The notes beneath the pieces were generated by a model that was given only the letters and a program-made list of their open reading frames with translations, ran no database searches and was not told the DNA's origin. Of a DNA stretch of 64,000 nt, positions 53,133-62,185 are shown piece by piece. The stretch is taken from positions 496,001 to 560,000 of the forward strand of contig CBDEGU010000011.1 of NCBI GenBank assembly GCA_965238045.1, in the 5' to 3' direction. The DNA is from CBDEGU01 sp965238045. GTDB lineage: Bacteria > Acidobacteriota > Terriglobia > Bryobacterales > UBA6623. Position numbers and translations under genes: made by a program. The stretch's first letter is position 1, and each line of letters begins with the position of its first letter.

Positions 53133-53798
53133 ATGCCAGCCAAAACGACCCTCAAGAAAGCGTTCGCCTACTTACGTGTGAGCGGCAAGGCACAAGTCCG
53201 TGGGGATGGCTTTCCCCGCCAGACGAAAGCAATCAGAGACTACGCGGCGGAGAACGGTATCCGCATCGTCCAGACCTTTCGCGAGGCCGGTGTGAGCGGG
53301 GCTATGGATTTGGCGAACCGCCCTGCTCTCTCAGCGCTACTCCAAGCGCTCCACGCGAATGGCGTCCAGCTCGTTCTAGTCGAGAAGCTGGACCGGCTCG
53401 CTCGTGACCTCATGGTGCAGGAGACGATCATCGGCGATTTACGGAAGCATGGCTTCGAGCTGCTCTCGGTAGCCGAGCCCGATCTACTCCAGGATGACCC
53501 CACCCGGATACTCATGCGCCAATTGATGGGAGCCGTCGCTCAGTATGAGAAAGCCATGATCGTTATCAAGCTGCGGGGCGCACGGGAGCGAACGAAGGCG
53601 CGTACGGGGCGCTGCGAGGGTCGCAAACCTTTCGGCCACTATCCGGGCGAGAAGGCCGTTCTAGAGCGCATGAGGGCGCTGCGGGACACCGGGCTAGGCT
53701 TTGACCGCTTGGCCGCCAAACTCACGGCTGAGGGATTCTTGACACGGAAAGGGACCGCCTGGAACGGCAAGACGGTTAACAGGATTCTCTCGCGGTAG
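53133..53798 (+). CDS. Serine recombinase (resolvase/invertase type)
   Basis: 221 residues from ATG 53133, with GGAGAC upstream (a TTG at 53109 would add 8 residues). The resolvase catalytic domain has the nucleophile Ser in AFAYLRVSGKAQ, the Arg pair in LVLVEKLDRLARDLM, and a linker helix MGAVAQYEKAMIVIKLRGARERTKAR. The C-terminal part (YPGEKAVLERMRALRDTGLGFDRLAAKL...WNGKTVNRIL) resembles the recombinase domain helix-turn-helix. Shorter than large serine integrases. Intact. Its partner DNA sites may be the palindromes in front of it. Confidence 0.88.
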   Translation: MPAKTTLKKAFAYLRVSGKAQVRGDGFPRQTKAIRDYAAENGIRIVQTFREAGVSGAMDLANRPALSALLQALHANGVQLVLVEKLDRLARDLMVQETIIGDLRKHGFELLSVAEPDLLQDDPTRILMRQLMGAVAQYEKAMIVIKLRGARERTKARTGRCEGRKPFGHYPGEKAVLERMRALRDTGLGFDRLAAKLTAEGFLTRKGTAWNGKTVNRILSR

Positions 53799-53953
53799 GC
53801 ATGGAGCAGGGGCCAGTTGTAGAAGTTTTCCGCAGCGTCGTCGGAACCGCCGAGCGCTGCCCCGGTGTTAGCGGCGGACACAGAGACAGCGCCGACTGGA
53901 GCGCAGGCCCCGTGCGCCGTTAAACCATTTAACGCTCCCCCTTGTGGCCGCGC

Positions 53954-54208
53954 TCATCGAGACCGGCTGCTCAACTCGCGCTCCAGTTCCCGCACGAATC
54001 TGGACAGTGTCTGTCCGAGTGCCTGGCAGAACGCTCTCAACTCAACCACGTCCAGCCTTCGCTCGCCCCGCTCGCACTTGCTCACGAAGGACTGCGTTTG
54101 GCCGAGGCGCGCTGCCAGCTGCTGCTGGGTCACGCCCTTCCGCTGCCGTGTGGCTTTCAACAGCCGCAGCACAACAGCGTAATCCCGTGAATGAATCGAC
54201 TTCTCCAC
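53954..54208 (-). CDS. XRE-family DNA-binding regulator
   Basis: 84 residues with a Cro/C1-type helix-turn-helix: VLRLLKATRQRKGVTQQQLAARLGQTQSFVSKCERGERRLDVVELRAFCQALG. Small single-domain repressors like this often control neighbouring mobile or toxin genes. It is convergent with the recombinase gene and divergent from the interrupted membrane gene. Confidence 0.85.
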   Translation of the reverse strand: MEKSIHSRDYAVVLRLLKATRQRKGVTQQQLAARLGQTQSFVSKCERGERRLDVVELRAFCQALGQTLSRFVRELERELSSRSR

Positions 54209-54456
54209 GTGCCTAAGAAGTCACGATACAGTCGATTCCATGGTAGTCCAAAATAGACTATAATCAGACGCGCGGATTCGCGTACGGCTGGAACGCTCTG
54301 TTCTCTCGGGAGGTGGAAGCGATGGCATCAGATACCCCAGACGGCTCCAGATGGTTCGACAACGAGGTGACCGTCGTCGTGCTGCTGATTTTTTTCTTTC
54401 CGCTGGGTCTGTACGCTCTCTGGAAGAACTCAACGTTTACGCCTAAAACGAAGTGG

Positions 54457-55454
54457 GATGGGTATTCACTTGACTCAGGTATTTTGAAATAGCCCCTACA
54501 TGTTGTGGTTGTCCGTAGCATGTGTTGCGGTGCCTCCGACCAGCGACTTGTAGGGCACCGGTTGGACGGCGACGGCCTGCTGCACCAGGCGGTAGAAGAG
54601 CTTGCCTCGACTTCTGGACTTGCGGCGGTTGAAGCGGAAGGTGAATTCGTCGAGGTAGGAGTCGAGATGCTCGTGGCTGACGGACTTGCGGCTCCTTGAT
54701 GCGTACCCAGTATCCAGCGCTTCAGCAACGACACCACGCGATGAACGCGGGGGAGCAGTTCCGAGGCCCGCGCCGGTTGCCCGTCCAGGTAGCTCACCTC
54801 GTGGCGATAGCCGTCGCTTTCGAGTGGCCCGTAACCCAGCCAACCGTCGGTGTGGACCACGCTGCCGGGTTCGACCGACTCGCCAACGAAGGCCATCAAG
54901 CTGTCCCCGGAGGCGTTCGGAATCGTGCGCATCCGAATTCGTCCGATGCCTGCGCCATCTTCCTCGGCCGCTACTGCAATCAGCGCTTTCGCGTCGGTTT
55001 GGCGGCCCCGCACGCCCTCCTCCAGGGCTCCTAAGTAGGTCTCGTCAACCTCAACGCGCCCGCTGAGCCGGTCGCGTCCGGGCCGTACCATAGCGCGCCG
55101 GAGCTTGTGCAACCAAGTCCAGGCCGTCTTGTAGCTGCCCAGGCCCAACGCTCGTTGCAATCCCAGTGCGCTGGCCCCGTTCTTCTGGCTGGTGAGCCAC
55201 CACATGGCTCGAAACCAGCTCTGGAGCGGTTTGCGGGTGTCTTGAAATAAGCAGCACCGTGCGTACCGCCCAGGTTTTGTCATGCCCGCATCGCGGACAA
55301 CGAAAACCCTCCGGCCAGCGGAGTTGACACAGATACTCCCGACAGGCCTGCTCGTTGGCGAAACGCGCCTCGACCTCGGCCAGATTCCGCGGATAATCTT
55401 CCATTTTCCAAGATCCTACATCTTGTGGTCACCTGAGTCAAGTGAATACCCATC
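54457..55454 (-). mobile_element. IS1595-family insertion sequence, copy 2 (defective)
   Basis: 998 bp with perfect 24-bp inverted ends (gatgggtattcacttgac and on to caggt), flanked by the target duplication cgaagtgg at 54449-54456 and 55455-55462. It is very similar to copy 1 at 47253-48289 but 39 bp shorter, with two lesions in the transposase gene. Confidence 0.93.
54505..55404 (-). pseudogene. IS1595 transposase, broken by a deletion and an insertion
   Basis: Compared with copy 1, about 47 bp net are lost near 55240-55250 (between gtgtcttgaaa and gcagcaccgtg), removing the second zinc-ribbon Cys pair (CASCGHQASATAGTIF), and 8 bases (acttgcgg) are inserted near 54690, both shifting the frame. 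The remaining frames cover the N-terminal zinc ribbon, the DDE core and the C-terminal part separately. No functional enzyme can be made. Confidence 0.9.
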
Positions 55455-55685
55455 CGAAGTGGATAGTAACCGGAATCATCGTAGTGCTGGCGCTCGTTCT
55501 CGGGACGCGGCGAGAGCCTAGGGCGCAATGGGCAAGCGCAGACCTCCCGGTCTCAACTGAGGCAGAGGTCGCCGCGCCCAAGCCAGGATTTCCACTCTAG
55601 CTCTGGGCCGCCCACAGTATACTTTGGAACAGCGGTATGGCGCCAGGCTCTCGGGCTCTCACCAGTGGCCGGTAAGCAGAGGCGC

Positions 55686-56903
55686 CTAATGCTGGCGAAT
55701 GTCGTAGCAGGAAAGCGTATCTTGATCCCGCAGGTAGAGACGGCCGTTGGCGATCACCGGAAGGGTCCAGGTATGCAGATCTCCATGCGGAACACTGAAT
55801 CTCGAAATTTCGCGATAGCCGCTCGGCGTTGCTTCGGCCAGTCCTGCGACGCCGTCCTCGCTCCACAGATATAGCTTGCCCTCAGCAGTGATCACATGAC
55901 CCTTGCCGACCGAACGGTCTTTCCAAGCGACCTCACCCGTCTTGAAATTCATTGCCGTGAGCACGCGGCTGGAATAGCCGTAAAGATAGCCGTCGATGAG
56001 AACCGAACTCGAGTAGTAATTTCTCATCTCGCGGCTAAAATATACCTCTTCGGCCCGCACACCATCGCCGACGGGAATCAATTGCAGGAGCGCGCCTCCG
56101 GTGCCGTAGTCACTAGAGACGAAAACATGATGGTCATGAACGATCGGCGTGGCGACGTTCGCGGTGCGGTTCGAGACCCGGTCATAGCGCCACAGCAAGG
56201 CCCCATCGCTGGCCCGCACGCCAACCGCGCCTTCGCCGGTCAGAAGTACGTAGTGACGAATGCCTCCGGCCTCGGCGACCATGGCGGAAGAATACCCGGC
56301 CTCATCGCTCAGGGACTTCCAAAGGACGTTTCCGTTGCTCTTGTCGAGGGCGACGATCGAGGCGCCGCCGGCGCCGGCGTTGACGATCATCCGTTGCCCG
56401 TCGATCAGCGGCGATTCACTGAGTCCCCACGAGATGTTGCGCGCCTGAAACCGCGTCAGCAGGTTCGTGCTCCAGAGTCTTTCTCCCGAGCTTGCGCGGG
56501 CGGCCACCAAACTGCCGTCACTGTTGAGGGCGTAGACGACGCCACCCTCCACCGTGGGTGTGCCGCGCGGACCACCCCCGCGCCGGTTCGTGTAGCTGCC
56601 GCCGTTTTCGATCCGCCAGATTCGCTCGCCCGTCTGCTCGTCGAGAGCAATCAAATAATTCGATTCGCTCTGTTGGCCCTGCGTGTAAACGCGTCCATTC
56701 GACACGGCGACAGACGCGAAGCCGGCGCCCAGTCCAGTGACTCTCCAAGCCAGCGGCGGGCCATCGGGCGGCCACTCGCTCAGCAGGCCGGTTTCCTCTG
56801 ATGTCCCGTCGCGCAGCGGCCCTCTCCACTGCGGCCAGTCCGCCGCGGCCAGTACCCAGGTCATGGCAAATGGAAGGGTACAGCGCGCGATGATCCAGTT
56901 CAT
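55686..56903 (-). CDS. Exported PQQ-like beta-propeller protein
   Basis: 405 residues with a signal peptide (ARCTLPFAMTWVLAAADW). The mature part opens WPQWRGPLRDGTSEETGLLSEWPPDGPPLAWRV and carries regular blades with W and DxxTGE motifs (LIALDEQTGERIWRIEN, SSGERLWSTNL, DKSNGNVLWKSL, ASDGALLWRYDRV, NFKTGEVAWKDRS). The fold is that of PQQ enzymes and BamB, but no dehydrogenase site is evident, so a binding or scaffold role in the periplasm is more likely. Related in layout to the protein at 1139-2557, but without the EF-hand insert. Confidence 0.82.
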   Translation of the reverse strand: MNWIIARCTLPFAMTWVLAAADWPQWRGPLRDGTSEETGLLSEWPPDGPPLAWRVTGLGAGFASVAVSNGRVYTQGQQSESNYLIALDEQTGERIWRIENGGSYTNRRGGGPRGTPTVEGGVVYALNSDGSLVAARASSGERLWSTNLLTRFQARNISWGLSESPLIDGQRMIVNAGAGGASIVALDKSNGNVLWKSLSDEAGYSSAMVAEAGGIRHYVLLTGEGAVGVRASDGALLWRYDRVSNRTANVATPIVHDHHVFVSSDYGTGGALLQLIPVGDGVRAEEVYFSREMRNYYSSSVLIDGYLYGYSSRVLTAMNFKTGEVAWKDRSVGKGHVITAEGKLYLWSEDGVAGLAEATPSGYREISRFSVPHGDLHTWTLPVIANGRLYLRDQDTLSCYDIRQH

Positions 56904-57489
56904 GAAGAAACCAGTATATCAACCAGAATTGCCGATTTGGAACTCCGACTCCAACATGTTACTCCCTCTCGTCTCCTGAAGGCAACGACTTTGCCTCGTA
57001 AGGCAGGCCACGACGGCATCGAAGGGTTCCCATGGTCTGCTCTTGTCGTCCGCTGAGCCCGTTTCGCTGCTGCTCAGCCGATTGCTCGCACACCCCTCCG
57101 ACCCTCCTTCCTCAACGCCCAGATTTCCTGCCCGAACGCGACGGCCCTAACCACCCGGCACAGGCAGCGCCCAGATCCGACGTAGCATGTCGCCGAATAG
57201 CCTGCGGTTCAGATGCCCCTCGGCCAGCAGCAGCCAGTAATAGGCCTCCGAGTAGCAAGGGAACAGGAAGTCGTGTTAAGCGGTAGCGACCGCCCATAAC
57301 CATCTGATGGGAAAGGAGATGATGGCGGATCCTGGAGCACATCTTCGTCCGCGATGTCAGAGACAGATCGCTCGCAGACTGAGACAAACCAGGATTCATC
57401 GGAAACGACAGGGTGCTGAAAACATAAGGGTTAGCAGAAGTGCTCCACGGGGCGCCGATCCTTAGCGTAGGATCCTGTTCCATTGCTAC
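56904..57489. other. Non-coding region at the left edge of the phage-like module
   Basis: About 590 bp. No gene; the left end of the satellite-like module, and therefore an attachment site, should fall here, but no repeat matching the other end can be checked because that end is outside the window. Confidence 0.4.
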
Positions 57490-57696
57490 TCAGACCCCGA
57501 TATGCAGCAGACATTCGACGAACACGCAAATACGCTCTCCCGCCGCCGTGTCGAACCGATACGGGGCGGTCTCGCCCTTCCAGCGCTTGAGATCATCGAT
57601 CTGCCGCCGGCAAGCCAGCTTCATCCACTTCGCCGCTGGGATCTTGCCGCCGACTACCTCTCTCGCATAGCGGCCGGCGCGATCACAGAATGTCAT
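57490..57696 (-). pseudogene. Truncated terminase large subunit (N-terminal 68 residues)
   Basis: The product MTFCDRAGRYAREVVGGKIP, then AAKWMKLACRRQIDDLKRWKG and YRFDTAAGERICVFVECLLHIGV, is the N-terminal start of a large terminase. It stops where the ATPase domain should begin, and no continuation is found downstream in any frame. It overlaps the small terminase gene by 4 bases (ATGA), so the original order was terS-terL. Confidence 0.7.
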
Positions 57697-58157
57697 CCCA
57701 ACTTCTTGAATTTGTTCTCGACCTTCGCCGTCGGCGCGGCGTGAATGCTGGTCCGTGCGCTCGGCGTCAGGCCGAATTGCGAGCCGAAACGGTTCATGTC
57801 AACGAGCGCGGCCTGCGAAATAACCGCCTGTGGTACGCGCCTTTCGACCCCTGTCTCTTCCACAACCGTGTTGCCGTTCTCGCCCATATACTCCTCGGCC
57901 GAACGCCAACGAGCGTAGCTCTGGCAATACGCCGCGAATGCCGTCAGATCAACCGCCGTCAGTAGACCCAAGCGATGCAATTCCGGTGCTACGGCGGCCC
58001 ATTCCGTTTTCGCGTAGATCTTCAGCCAGTCTGGCGGTTCCGGCACGCCCGGCGATACACGCGGCTTCGGCTCGTCGTCGCTGATCGGCCGGCGGCCAGG
58101 GTTGCCCTTGAGCAGCTTAAGCTTCGACGGTTGCGCTCTTCGTCCTGGTTTAGCCAT
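57693..58157 (-). CDS. Phage terminase small subunit, P27 family
   Basis: 154 residues. It begins with the family signature MAKPGRRAQPSKLKLLKGNPGRRP, then PEPPDWLKIYAKTEWAAVAPELHRLGLLTAVDLTAFAAYCQSYARW, an HTH-rich DNA-recognition region, and a C-terminal SQFGLTPSARTSIHAAP motif shared with P27-type TerS. It recognises packaging sites on viral DNA. Satellites use their own TerS to redirect helper packaging. Confidence 0.88.
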   Translation of the reverse strand: MAKPGRRAQPSKLKLLKGNPGRRPISDDEPKPRVSPGVPEPPDWLKIYAKTEWAAVAPELHRLGLLTAVDLTAFAAYCQSYARWRSAEEYMGENGNTVVEETGVERRVPQAVISQAALVDMNRFGSQFGLTPSARTSIHAAPTAKVENKFKKLG

Positions 58158-58223
58158 AGGTAGTCTTGTCGTTTGGTACCGTCTCTCTACGCGCGCGCGA
58201 GGGCCTGGCTAATTCGCGACCAT

Positions 58224-58260
58224 AAAAAAAACCTTGCCGGAACGGTTTCGGCTCGGCAGG
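58224..58260 (-). terminator. Rho-independent terminator of the satellite replication operon
   Basis: On the minus strand cctgccg pairs with cggcaagg (one bulge) around about 14 bases, followed by T8 (A8 at 58224-58231 on the plus strand). It lies after the HNH gene and before terS, separating early from packaging genes. Confidence 0.75.
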
Positions 58261-58425
58261 CCCCAGAGATTCGACCCGCCCTCCCCTGCCCTATGTAGCT
58301 GCATCTAAGCACGTTACATGTGGTCTACAACGATGCCGCCACCGCTGCTGAGCACGTCCCCCCACTCGTCTATAGGCTCAGGGACCTTTGCTGCGAGTGA
58401 ACGCCGCACAAGCGGCCATGGGGCA

Positions 58426-58785
58426 CTACCCCCCCCCGCCCCCGCCGCACTTCACATTCTCACGTTCGTGAACTGTCTTCCTTGAGTGACATCTCGAGCA
58501 CAATGCTTGAAGATTCGACTCGTCGTACTGGCCGCCAGTCCACACGCTCAGTGGTATCTGGTGGTCCACCTGCCCGGACGCTGTGACCCTGCCTTGCCGC
58601 TCGCAGGCCGCACACAGTGGATGTCTCTGTCTGTAGCTGCGCGCGAACCGTGACCATGCCCAGTCGGGGTGGCTGTGTGCCATCGCCCTCGCGCCTGTCG
58701 GCCGCGTCAACGGCCAGCGTAGCCCTAGCGCAGCCCGTCTAGCATAGTAGCCCTCATAGTTCGTTACCATGGGCGTCCCACCCAT
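58426..58785 (-). CDS. HNH endonuclease
   Basis: 119 residues. Zinc and HNH motifs: HPLCAACERQGRVTASGQVDHQIPL, NLQALCSRCHSRKT. Two Cys pairs bind structural zinc and DH..N..H forms the nuclease site. HNH genes next to terminase genes often cooperate in DNA packaging or maturation. The start overlaps the methyltransferase end by 32 bases. The C-terminus is a poly-Gly tail coded by a C9/C5 tract (58429-58443), which is prone to slippage and may vary. Confidence 0.88.
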   Translation of the reverse strand: MGGTPMVTNYEGYYARRAALGLRWPLTRPTGARAMAHSHPDWAWSRFARSYRQRHPLCAACERQGRVTASGQVDHQIPLSVWTGGQYDESNLQALCSRCHSRKTVHERENVKCGGGGGG

Positions 58786-59695
58786 CGACCCTCCTCCGAG
58801 CGAAGAGCTCCACCTTCCGCCCTTCCGTATACATCTCCTCGATCAAGTTGCGAAAATACTCCGGCTTCTCGCTGTGCGTCTTTGACCGCTCCAAACTCAC
58901 AACACTGTCATGCAGCTTCGGGCTATCCGGCAAGCAGGAGCCTCGCGTACAAACCAGCAGCAACTCGTGTCTCACCGAGCTATAGTGCCCGAAGTTGTGC
59001 CTCACCTTATCCCAGACGAACATCGTCTTGTACTCGAAGCCCCACGCTCTGATGATTGACCAGCTCGACGAGATCAGCGGCGCCGTCACCCACAGAAACA
59101 GCACCGATTCATCTGCGGCGATAGACCGCACGTCCAGCGCTTCCAACTCCGATATGGTCATCGCCTCATAATGGTGATCCGCTGGCCCGTATCCCTCCAC
59201 CAGCGTGTCCCCGTACTTCCACGGCGGATCTGCGTAGATGACGCGGTACTTGCCCTCCGGTAGTTCGAGCGCCTCACCCGCCACAGCCTCTCGTCTCGCT
59301 TCGCGCAATAGTCGCCTTACCTCATGACGCTGTATTTCCGGGTGTATCGTCCCGTCCGCCAGCCAGACATCAAGCGTATCGTCGGGCGCTTTGGTTAGCT
59401 CGTAGACAGTCATCCATGAAGAAGGCAAATACGGCGCATGCGCCGTATTTGACAACAGCGAATGCCCCGCAATCGCCATAAGCCGTTGAGCGGTTCCCAG
59501 TCCAAACGGAACCCTGTCGCTCTCAACCATCGGTCCAAACTCACCATGTGGCAGCGTGTGCTTCGCGCCCAGCAGCAGCTTACCTACGTCGATGATCGCC
59601 ACGACAGAGTCCTGCCAGCGTGCGGATATCGCGTCCGCGAAATCATCAACGCTCACGTCACAGCCATCAGCGATTAGCTGCTCTCGATAGCTCAT
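58754..59695 (-). CDS. MT-A70-family DNA N6-adenine methyltransferase with DUF3102-like N-terminus
   Basis: 313 residues. The first 140 residues (DDFADAISARWQDSVVAIIDVGKLLLGAKHTLPHGEFGPMVE) look like the DUF3102 phage-associated domain. The catalytic part has the MT-A70 motif YADPPWKYGD (DPPW at 156-159), then MTISELEALDVRSIAADESVLFLWVTAPLISSSWSIIRAWGFEYKTMFVWDK and RSKTHSEKPEYFRNLIEEMY. It should methylate adenine in DNA, protecting it or marking it in the satellite. It overlaps the small protein gene by 4 bases (ATGA). Confidence 0.88.
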   Translation of the reverse strand: MSYREQLIADGCDVSVDDFADAISARWQDSVVAIIDVGKLLLGAKHTLPHGEFGPMVESDRVPFGLGTAQRLMAIAGHSLLSNTAHAPYLPSSWMTVYELTKAPDDTLDVWLADGTIHPEIQRHEVRRLLREARREAVAGEALELPEGKYRVIYADPPWKYGDTLVEGYGPADHHYEAMTISELEALDVRSIAADESVLFLWVTAPLISSSWSIIRAWGFEYKTMFVWDKVRHNFGHYSSVRHELLLVCTRGSCLPDSPKLHDSVVSLERSKTHSEKPEYFRNLIEEMYTEGRKVELFARRRVDGWDAHGNEL

Positions 59696-59949
59696 GCGTT
59701 CTTCTCAGGCGCGTCTCGAAACCCTAATTCCGCGTGCATCGTAAGCACTTGGCGTAGAGCTAAGCGCTCCGCCGCTTCCCGGTCCAAGCCGCCGTCGTAC
59801 TCACAAATTGCTGCTCGCTCATAGAAGAGAGCAAGATAGTCATCGATATCGGGCGGAAGCTGTGGCGGCGCGGCGCACGCGCTGGCGTCCGCGCTTCGCG
59901 CTTCCTGCTGCCTTGCCATGACGCGTCGGGCTATCTCCAAGTAGTGCAT
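59692..59949 (-). CDS. Small hypothetical protein of the satellite module
   Basis: 85 residues from ATG 59949 (59997 is an alternative that overlaps the upstream gene). Helical N-terminus (MHYLEIARRVMARQQEARS), a Pro-rich middle, then IDDYLALFYERAAICEYDGGLDREAAERLALRQ, a motif seen in many phage and integrative-element small proteins. Function unknown. Coupled to the methyltransferase by a 4-base overlap. Confidence 0.65.
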   Translation of the reverse strand: MHYLEIARRVMARQQEARSADASACAAPPQLPPDIDDYLALFYERAAICEYDGGLDREAAERLALRQVLTMHAELGFRDAPEKNA

Positions 59950-59975
59950 GTTAAGTTTCGGCGTACTTATATCGC

Positions 59976-61316
59976 TTATGTCGCAATGGCAACCCATACT
60001 TCAGCCGGGCGGCCGCCGGTGTTGAGCGTGTGTTTCGCTGCCCGCTTGAGCCGCAGTAGCGAATCAAGGGCTCTGTCTATCTGCTCCTTCCCTTTGTGGC
60101 CGGAGAAACTGCGGACAATATCGTTTCGCGTCATGCCGTCCGGCTTGTCCCGTAGCAGCAGGAGTACGCGATCAGCAACCGGGTCCCCGAGCGAGTCTCC
60201 GAAAATGAACCGGGCCGAGGACTCGGCATATGACCACACGGCTAGCGCAGCAAACAGATGATGAGCACTAATCACGTTGGAGCCGTCGAGTAGCGCGTAA
60301 ATGAGCGCTAGGCGCATTGCCTGCGCCTCGCCCCGTGAGGTGACGGAACCGAACAGGCCTGGCTGTCCCTGACTCAGGCTGCCGTAGACTTCTCTCCACA
60401 CCGAGCGCGCCGAATCATCGCGCCGCACTTCGCCAGCCAACCGGGCTCTCTTCACTACTGCCCGCAGCTTGTCAATCAACGGTTGCAGGTCGTGGTCTGT
60501 CAGGCTTCCGCCCTCTGGTAGTTCTTTAGAGCGTCTGGCACACACCCACAGAAAACGATTGGCAAATCCGTTGCCTGCCTGAGTGTCAGTGAGCAAGCGC
60601 GTAAGCTCACCTACGGTGATGTGTCCGGTAAGGGAGATGTGCGCATCTGTGCTGGTCGCCGCAGCCGAGCGGGTCATCACCCGCAACGTGTCGCCATCCC
60701 AGGCTTGGCGAATGACGGCGCTGAGCGTGTTACCTTGCCTCTCGCAGACTTGTAGCACCCGGCCAAATTCCGGCTCGACGACAAGTAACCGCTTGTCGTC
60801 GATACCTGGGTCTTTCACGACGTATTCTTGCCGCTTCTGGTCATACTCCCTGATGGGGTCTCGCACTTGCCAAATGAGCCCTTCCCCCGACGAAAGGCCG
60901 TTGGTGATGCAGGCCGTCGCCCAGCCTTCATCAACAGCACCGAGTACACGCTTCACGTGAGAACCGCTTGTGCCCTTCCGCGCCTTGCTGGTCTCACCAG
61001 CGACGCAGCAGAACAGGTTCGGGTGGTGACGGTCAGCCTCCACGGGGAAGTAAGGACCGCGCCCGACTGCTGAGCCGAAGGCGACGAGTAGCTGAATGAG
61101 TAGAGCTGCCGGGTCTGCCTCGGTATGCGGCTCAATGGCACGGACGATCTCCCCAGCGACTCCGTAGTAGGCCTCTTTTTCCAGGCGCTGCGGCCATCCC
61201 TGTACATGCGACATAAGCGACTTATGCGACATAAGTCTCGGTACATCGGGTGGCGACGGCTCCGCCGCTCGCTCGTAGTCGCGTCTCGCGGCGCGTTGGA
61301 ACTGCTCAACTTTCAT
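59976..61316 (-). CDS. DUF3987 helicase/primase-like protein
   Basis: 446 residues. A nucleotide-binding region is suggested by NLFCCVAGETSKARKGTSGSHVKRVL (P-loop-like), followed by LLVVEPEFGRVLQVCERQGNTLSAVIRQAWDG and HISLTGHITVGELTRLLTD, the conserved blocks of DUF3987 proteins, which accompany primases in phages and satellites. The C-terminus contains a winged-helix-like end (PDGMTRNDIVRSFSGHKGKEQIDRALDSLLRL). Replication of the element is the likely job. It overlaps the primase-like gene by 4 bases. Confidence 0.8.
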   Translation of the reverse strand: MKVEQFQRAARRDYERAAEPSPPDVPRLMSHKSLMSHVQGWPQRLEKEAYYGVAGEIVRAIEPHTEADPAALLIQLLVAFGSAVGRGPYFPVEADRHHPNLFCCVAGETSKARKGTSGSHVKRVLGAVDEGWATACITNGLSSGEGLIWQVRDPIREYDQKRQEYVVKDPGIDDKRLLVVEPEFGRVLQVCERQGNTLSAVIRQAWDGDTLRVMTRSAAATSTDAHISLTGHITVGELTRLLTDTQAGNGFANRFLWVCARRSKELPEGGSLTDHDLQPLIDKLRAVVKRARLAGEVRRDDSARSVWREVYGSLSQGQPGLFGSVTSRGEAQAMRLALIYALLDGSNVISAHHLFAALAVWSYAESSARFIFGDSLGDPVADRVLLLLRDKPDGMTRNDIVRSFSGHKGKEQIDRALDSLLRLKRAAKHTLNTGGRPAEVWVAIAT

Positions 61317-61918
61317 GCGGCCCGCGCCTCCATCCGCTGCTGTAGGCTGATGACCTCGGCGGGTGCCATAGCTTCCAAGCGACAGACCCAGCGGTCGAGT
61401 CGGTCAATGTCCAGGGTTCCTGCAATCACCCCCCACGCGAACTCCCAGTCGTCCTCCAAGGCACCGTGCGCAAGCGCGTGACGCGCCCACCAGCAGATGG
61501 TTAGGTCGTCGCTGATTACGCAGTTGCGACACTCGCGAATTGCCTTGAGCGTGCCTTCTCGCCAGCCCGTCAACTCAGCGGCCCGTGCCTCAGCTTGAGT
61601 GCGCCTCTCGCGCCATTCGCGCCGTTGCGCTAGCGACAAGGGCCGGTTGTCGAGCGAAACGTTGTAAAAGCTGGCCAGCCATTGCGACGCGGTGCGCTTG
61701 TCGCATCCCAGAACGCGTTGAACCAACGCGAGTACGCCACCGCCGCCTTCACCCGCCTTGAAGTCGTGCCAGCAATTTTTCCCGGGCGAGACTGAGACGC
61801 TACGGCTCTCCGAGCCCCTCCACCAAGCCGATCCGCGATTGTTTCGGAGCGGCGGGCCTCCAAGCCCAGCCCACACCTCGGCAATATCGGTGCAGTCCAC
61901 TAGTTCGCGCGGAGTCAT
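61313..61918 (-). CDS. Primase-like (CHC2-type N-terminal) protein
   Basis: 201 residues from ATG 61918, which overlaps the excisionase stop by 4 bases; the open frame to 62023 is ignored for that reason. The first part (MTPRELVDCTDIAEVWAGLGGPPLRNNRG, SVSVSPGKNCWHDFKAGEGGGGVLALVQRVLGC) resembles the N-terminal primase domain in its overall pattern (DI..V...LG, FHDFKxGxGG), but the zinc Cys/His set is incomplete. It may prime or regulate replication together with the following DUF3987 protein. A Trp-rich helical end follows. Confidence 0.65.
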   Translation of the reverse strand: MTPRELVDCTDIAEVWAGLGGPPLRNNRGSAWWRGSESRSVSVSPGKNCWHDFKAGEGGGGVLALVQRVLGCDKRTASQWLASFYNVSLDNRPLSLAQRREWRERRTQAEARAAELTGWREGTLKAIRECRNCVISDDLTICWWARHALAHGALEDDWEFAWGVIAGTLDIDRLDRWVCRLEAMAPAEVISLQQRMEARAA

Positions 61919-62121
61919 TCGACCTCTTCGCGCTGTTCTAGGAACTGCCGGATCGCGGCCTTGGAGAAGTAGACCGTCTTGCCCAGGCGCGTCCTGCGCG
62001 GCCCCTGTCGAGCCACCCCCCACCGCCTAATAGTGCGAAGCGAACGGCCTATTAGGACGGCGAACTCGCGTTCAGAAATATAAGCGGCAGTAGGTAATTC
62101 AATGCTGCTGGGAACGATCAT
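61915..62121 (-). CDS. AlpA/excisionase-like helix-turn-helix protein
   Basis: 68 residues with a MerR-like winged helix: YISEREFAVLIGRSLRTIRRWGVARQGPRRTRLGKTVYFSKAAIRQFLEQ. This is the standard small directionality factor or activator beside integrases in islands. Its stop overlaps the primase-like gene start (ATGA). Confidence 0.85.
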   Translation of the reverse strand: MIVPSSIELPTAAYISEREFAVLIGRSLRTIRRWGVARQGPRRTRLGKTVYFSKAAIRQFLEQREEVE

Positions 62122-62185
62122 AAACTTGTCTCCTTCGGTAACGAAAGGACAAGTGTAAGCCGAAACCTAGCGGGAAGTCACGGGG

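Larger units (their letters stand above)
54322..55600 (+). pseudogene. Two-helix membrane protein gene split by an IS1595 element
   Basis: The first 45 codons run from ATG 54322 (GGAGG upstream) to TGG at 54454-54456: MASDTPDGSRWFDNEVTVVV with a first helix LLIFFFPLGLYALWK. The IS occupies 54457-55454. Skipping the second copy of the 8-base target repeat (55455-55462), the frame resumes exactly at 55463 with IVTGIIVVLALVLGTRREP and ends at TAG 55598-55600. The rebuilt protein is 90 residues with two membrane segments and a cytoplasmic or periplasmic tail. Family not recognised with certainty. Confidence 0.8.
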
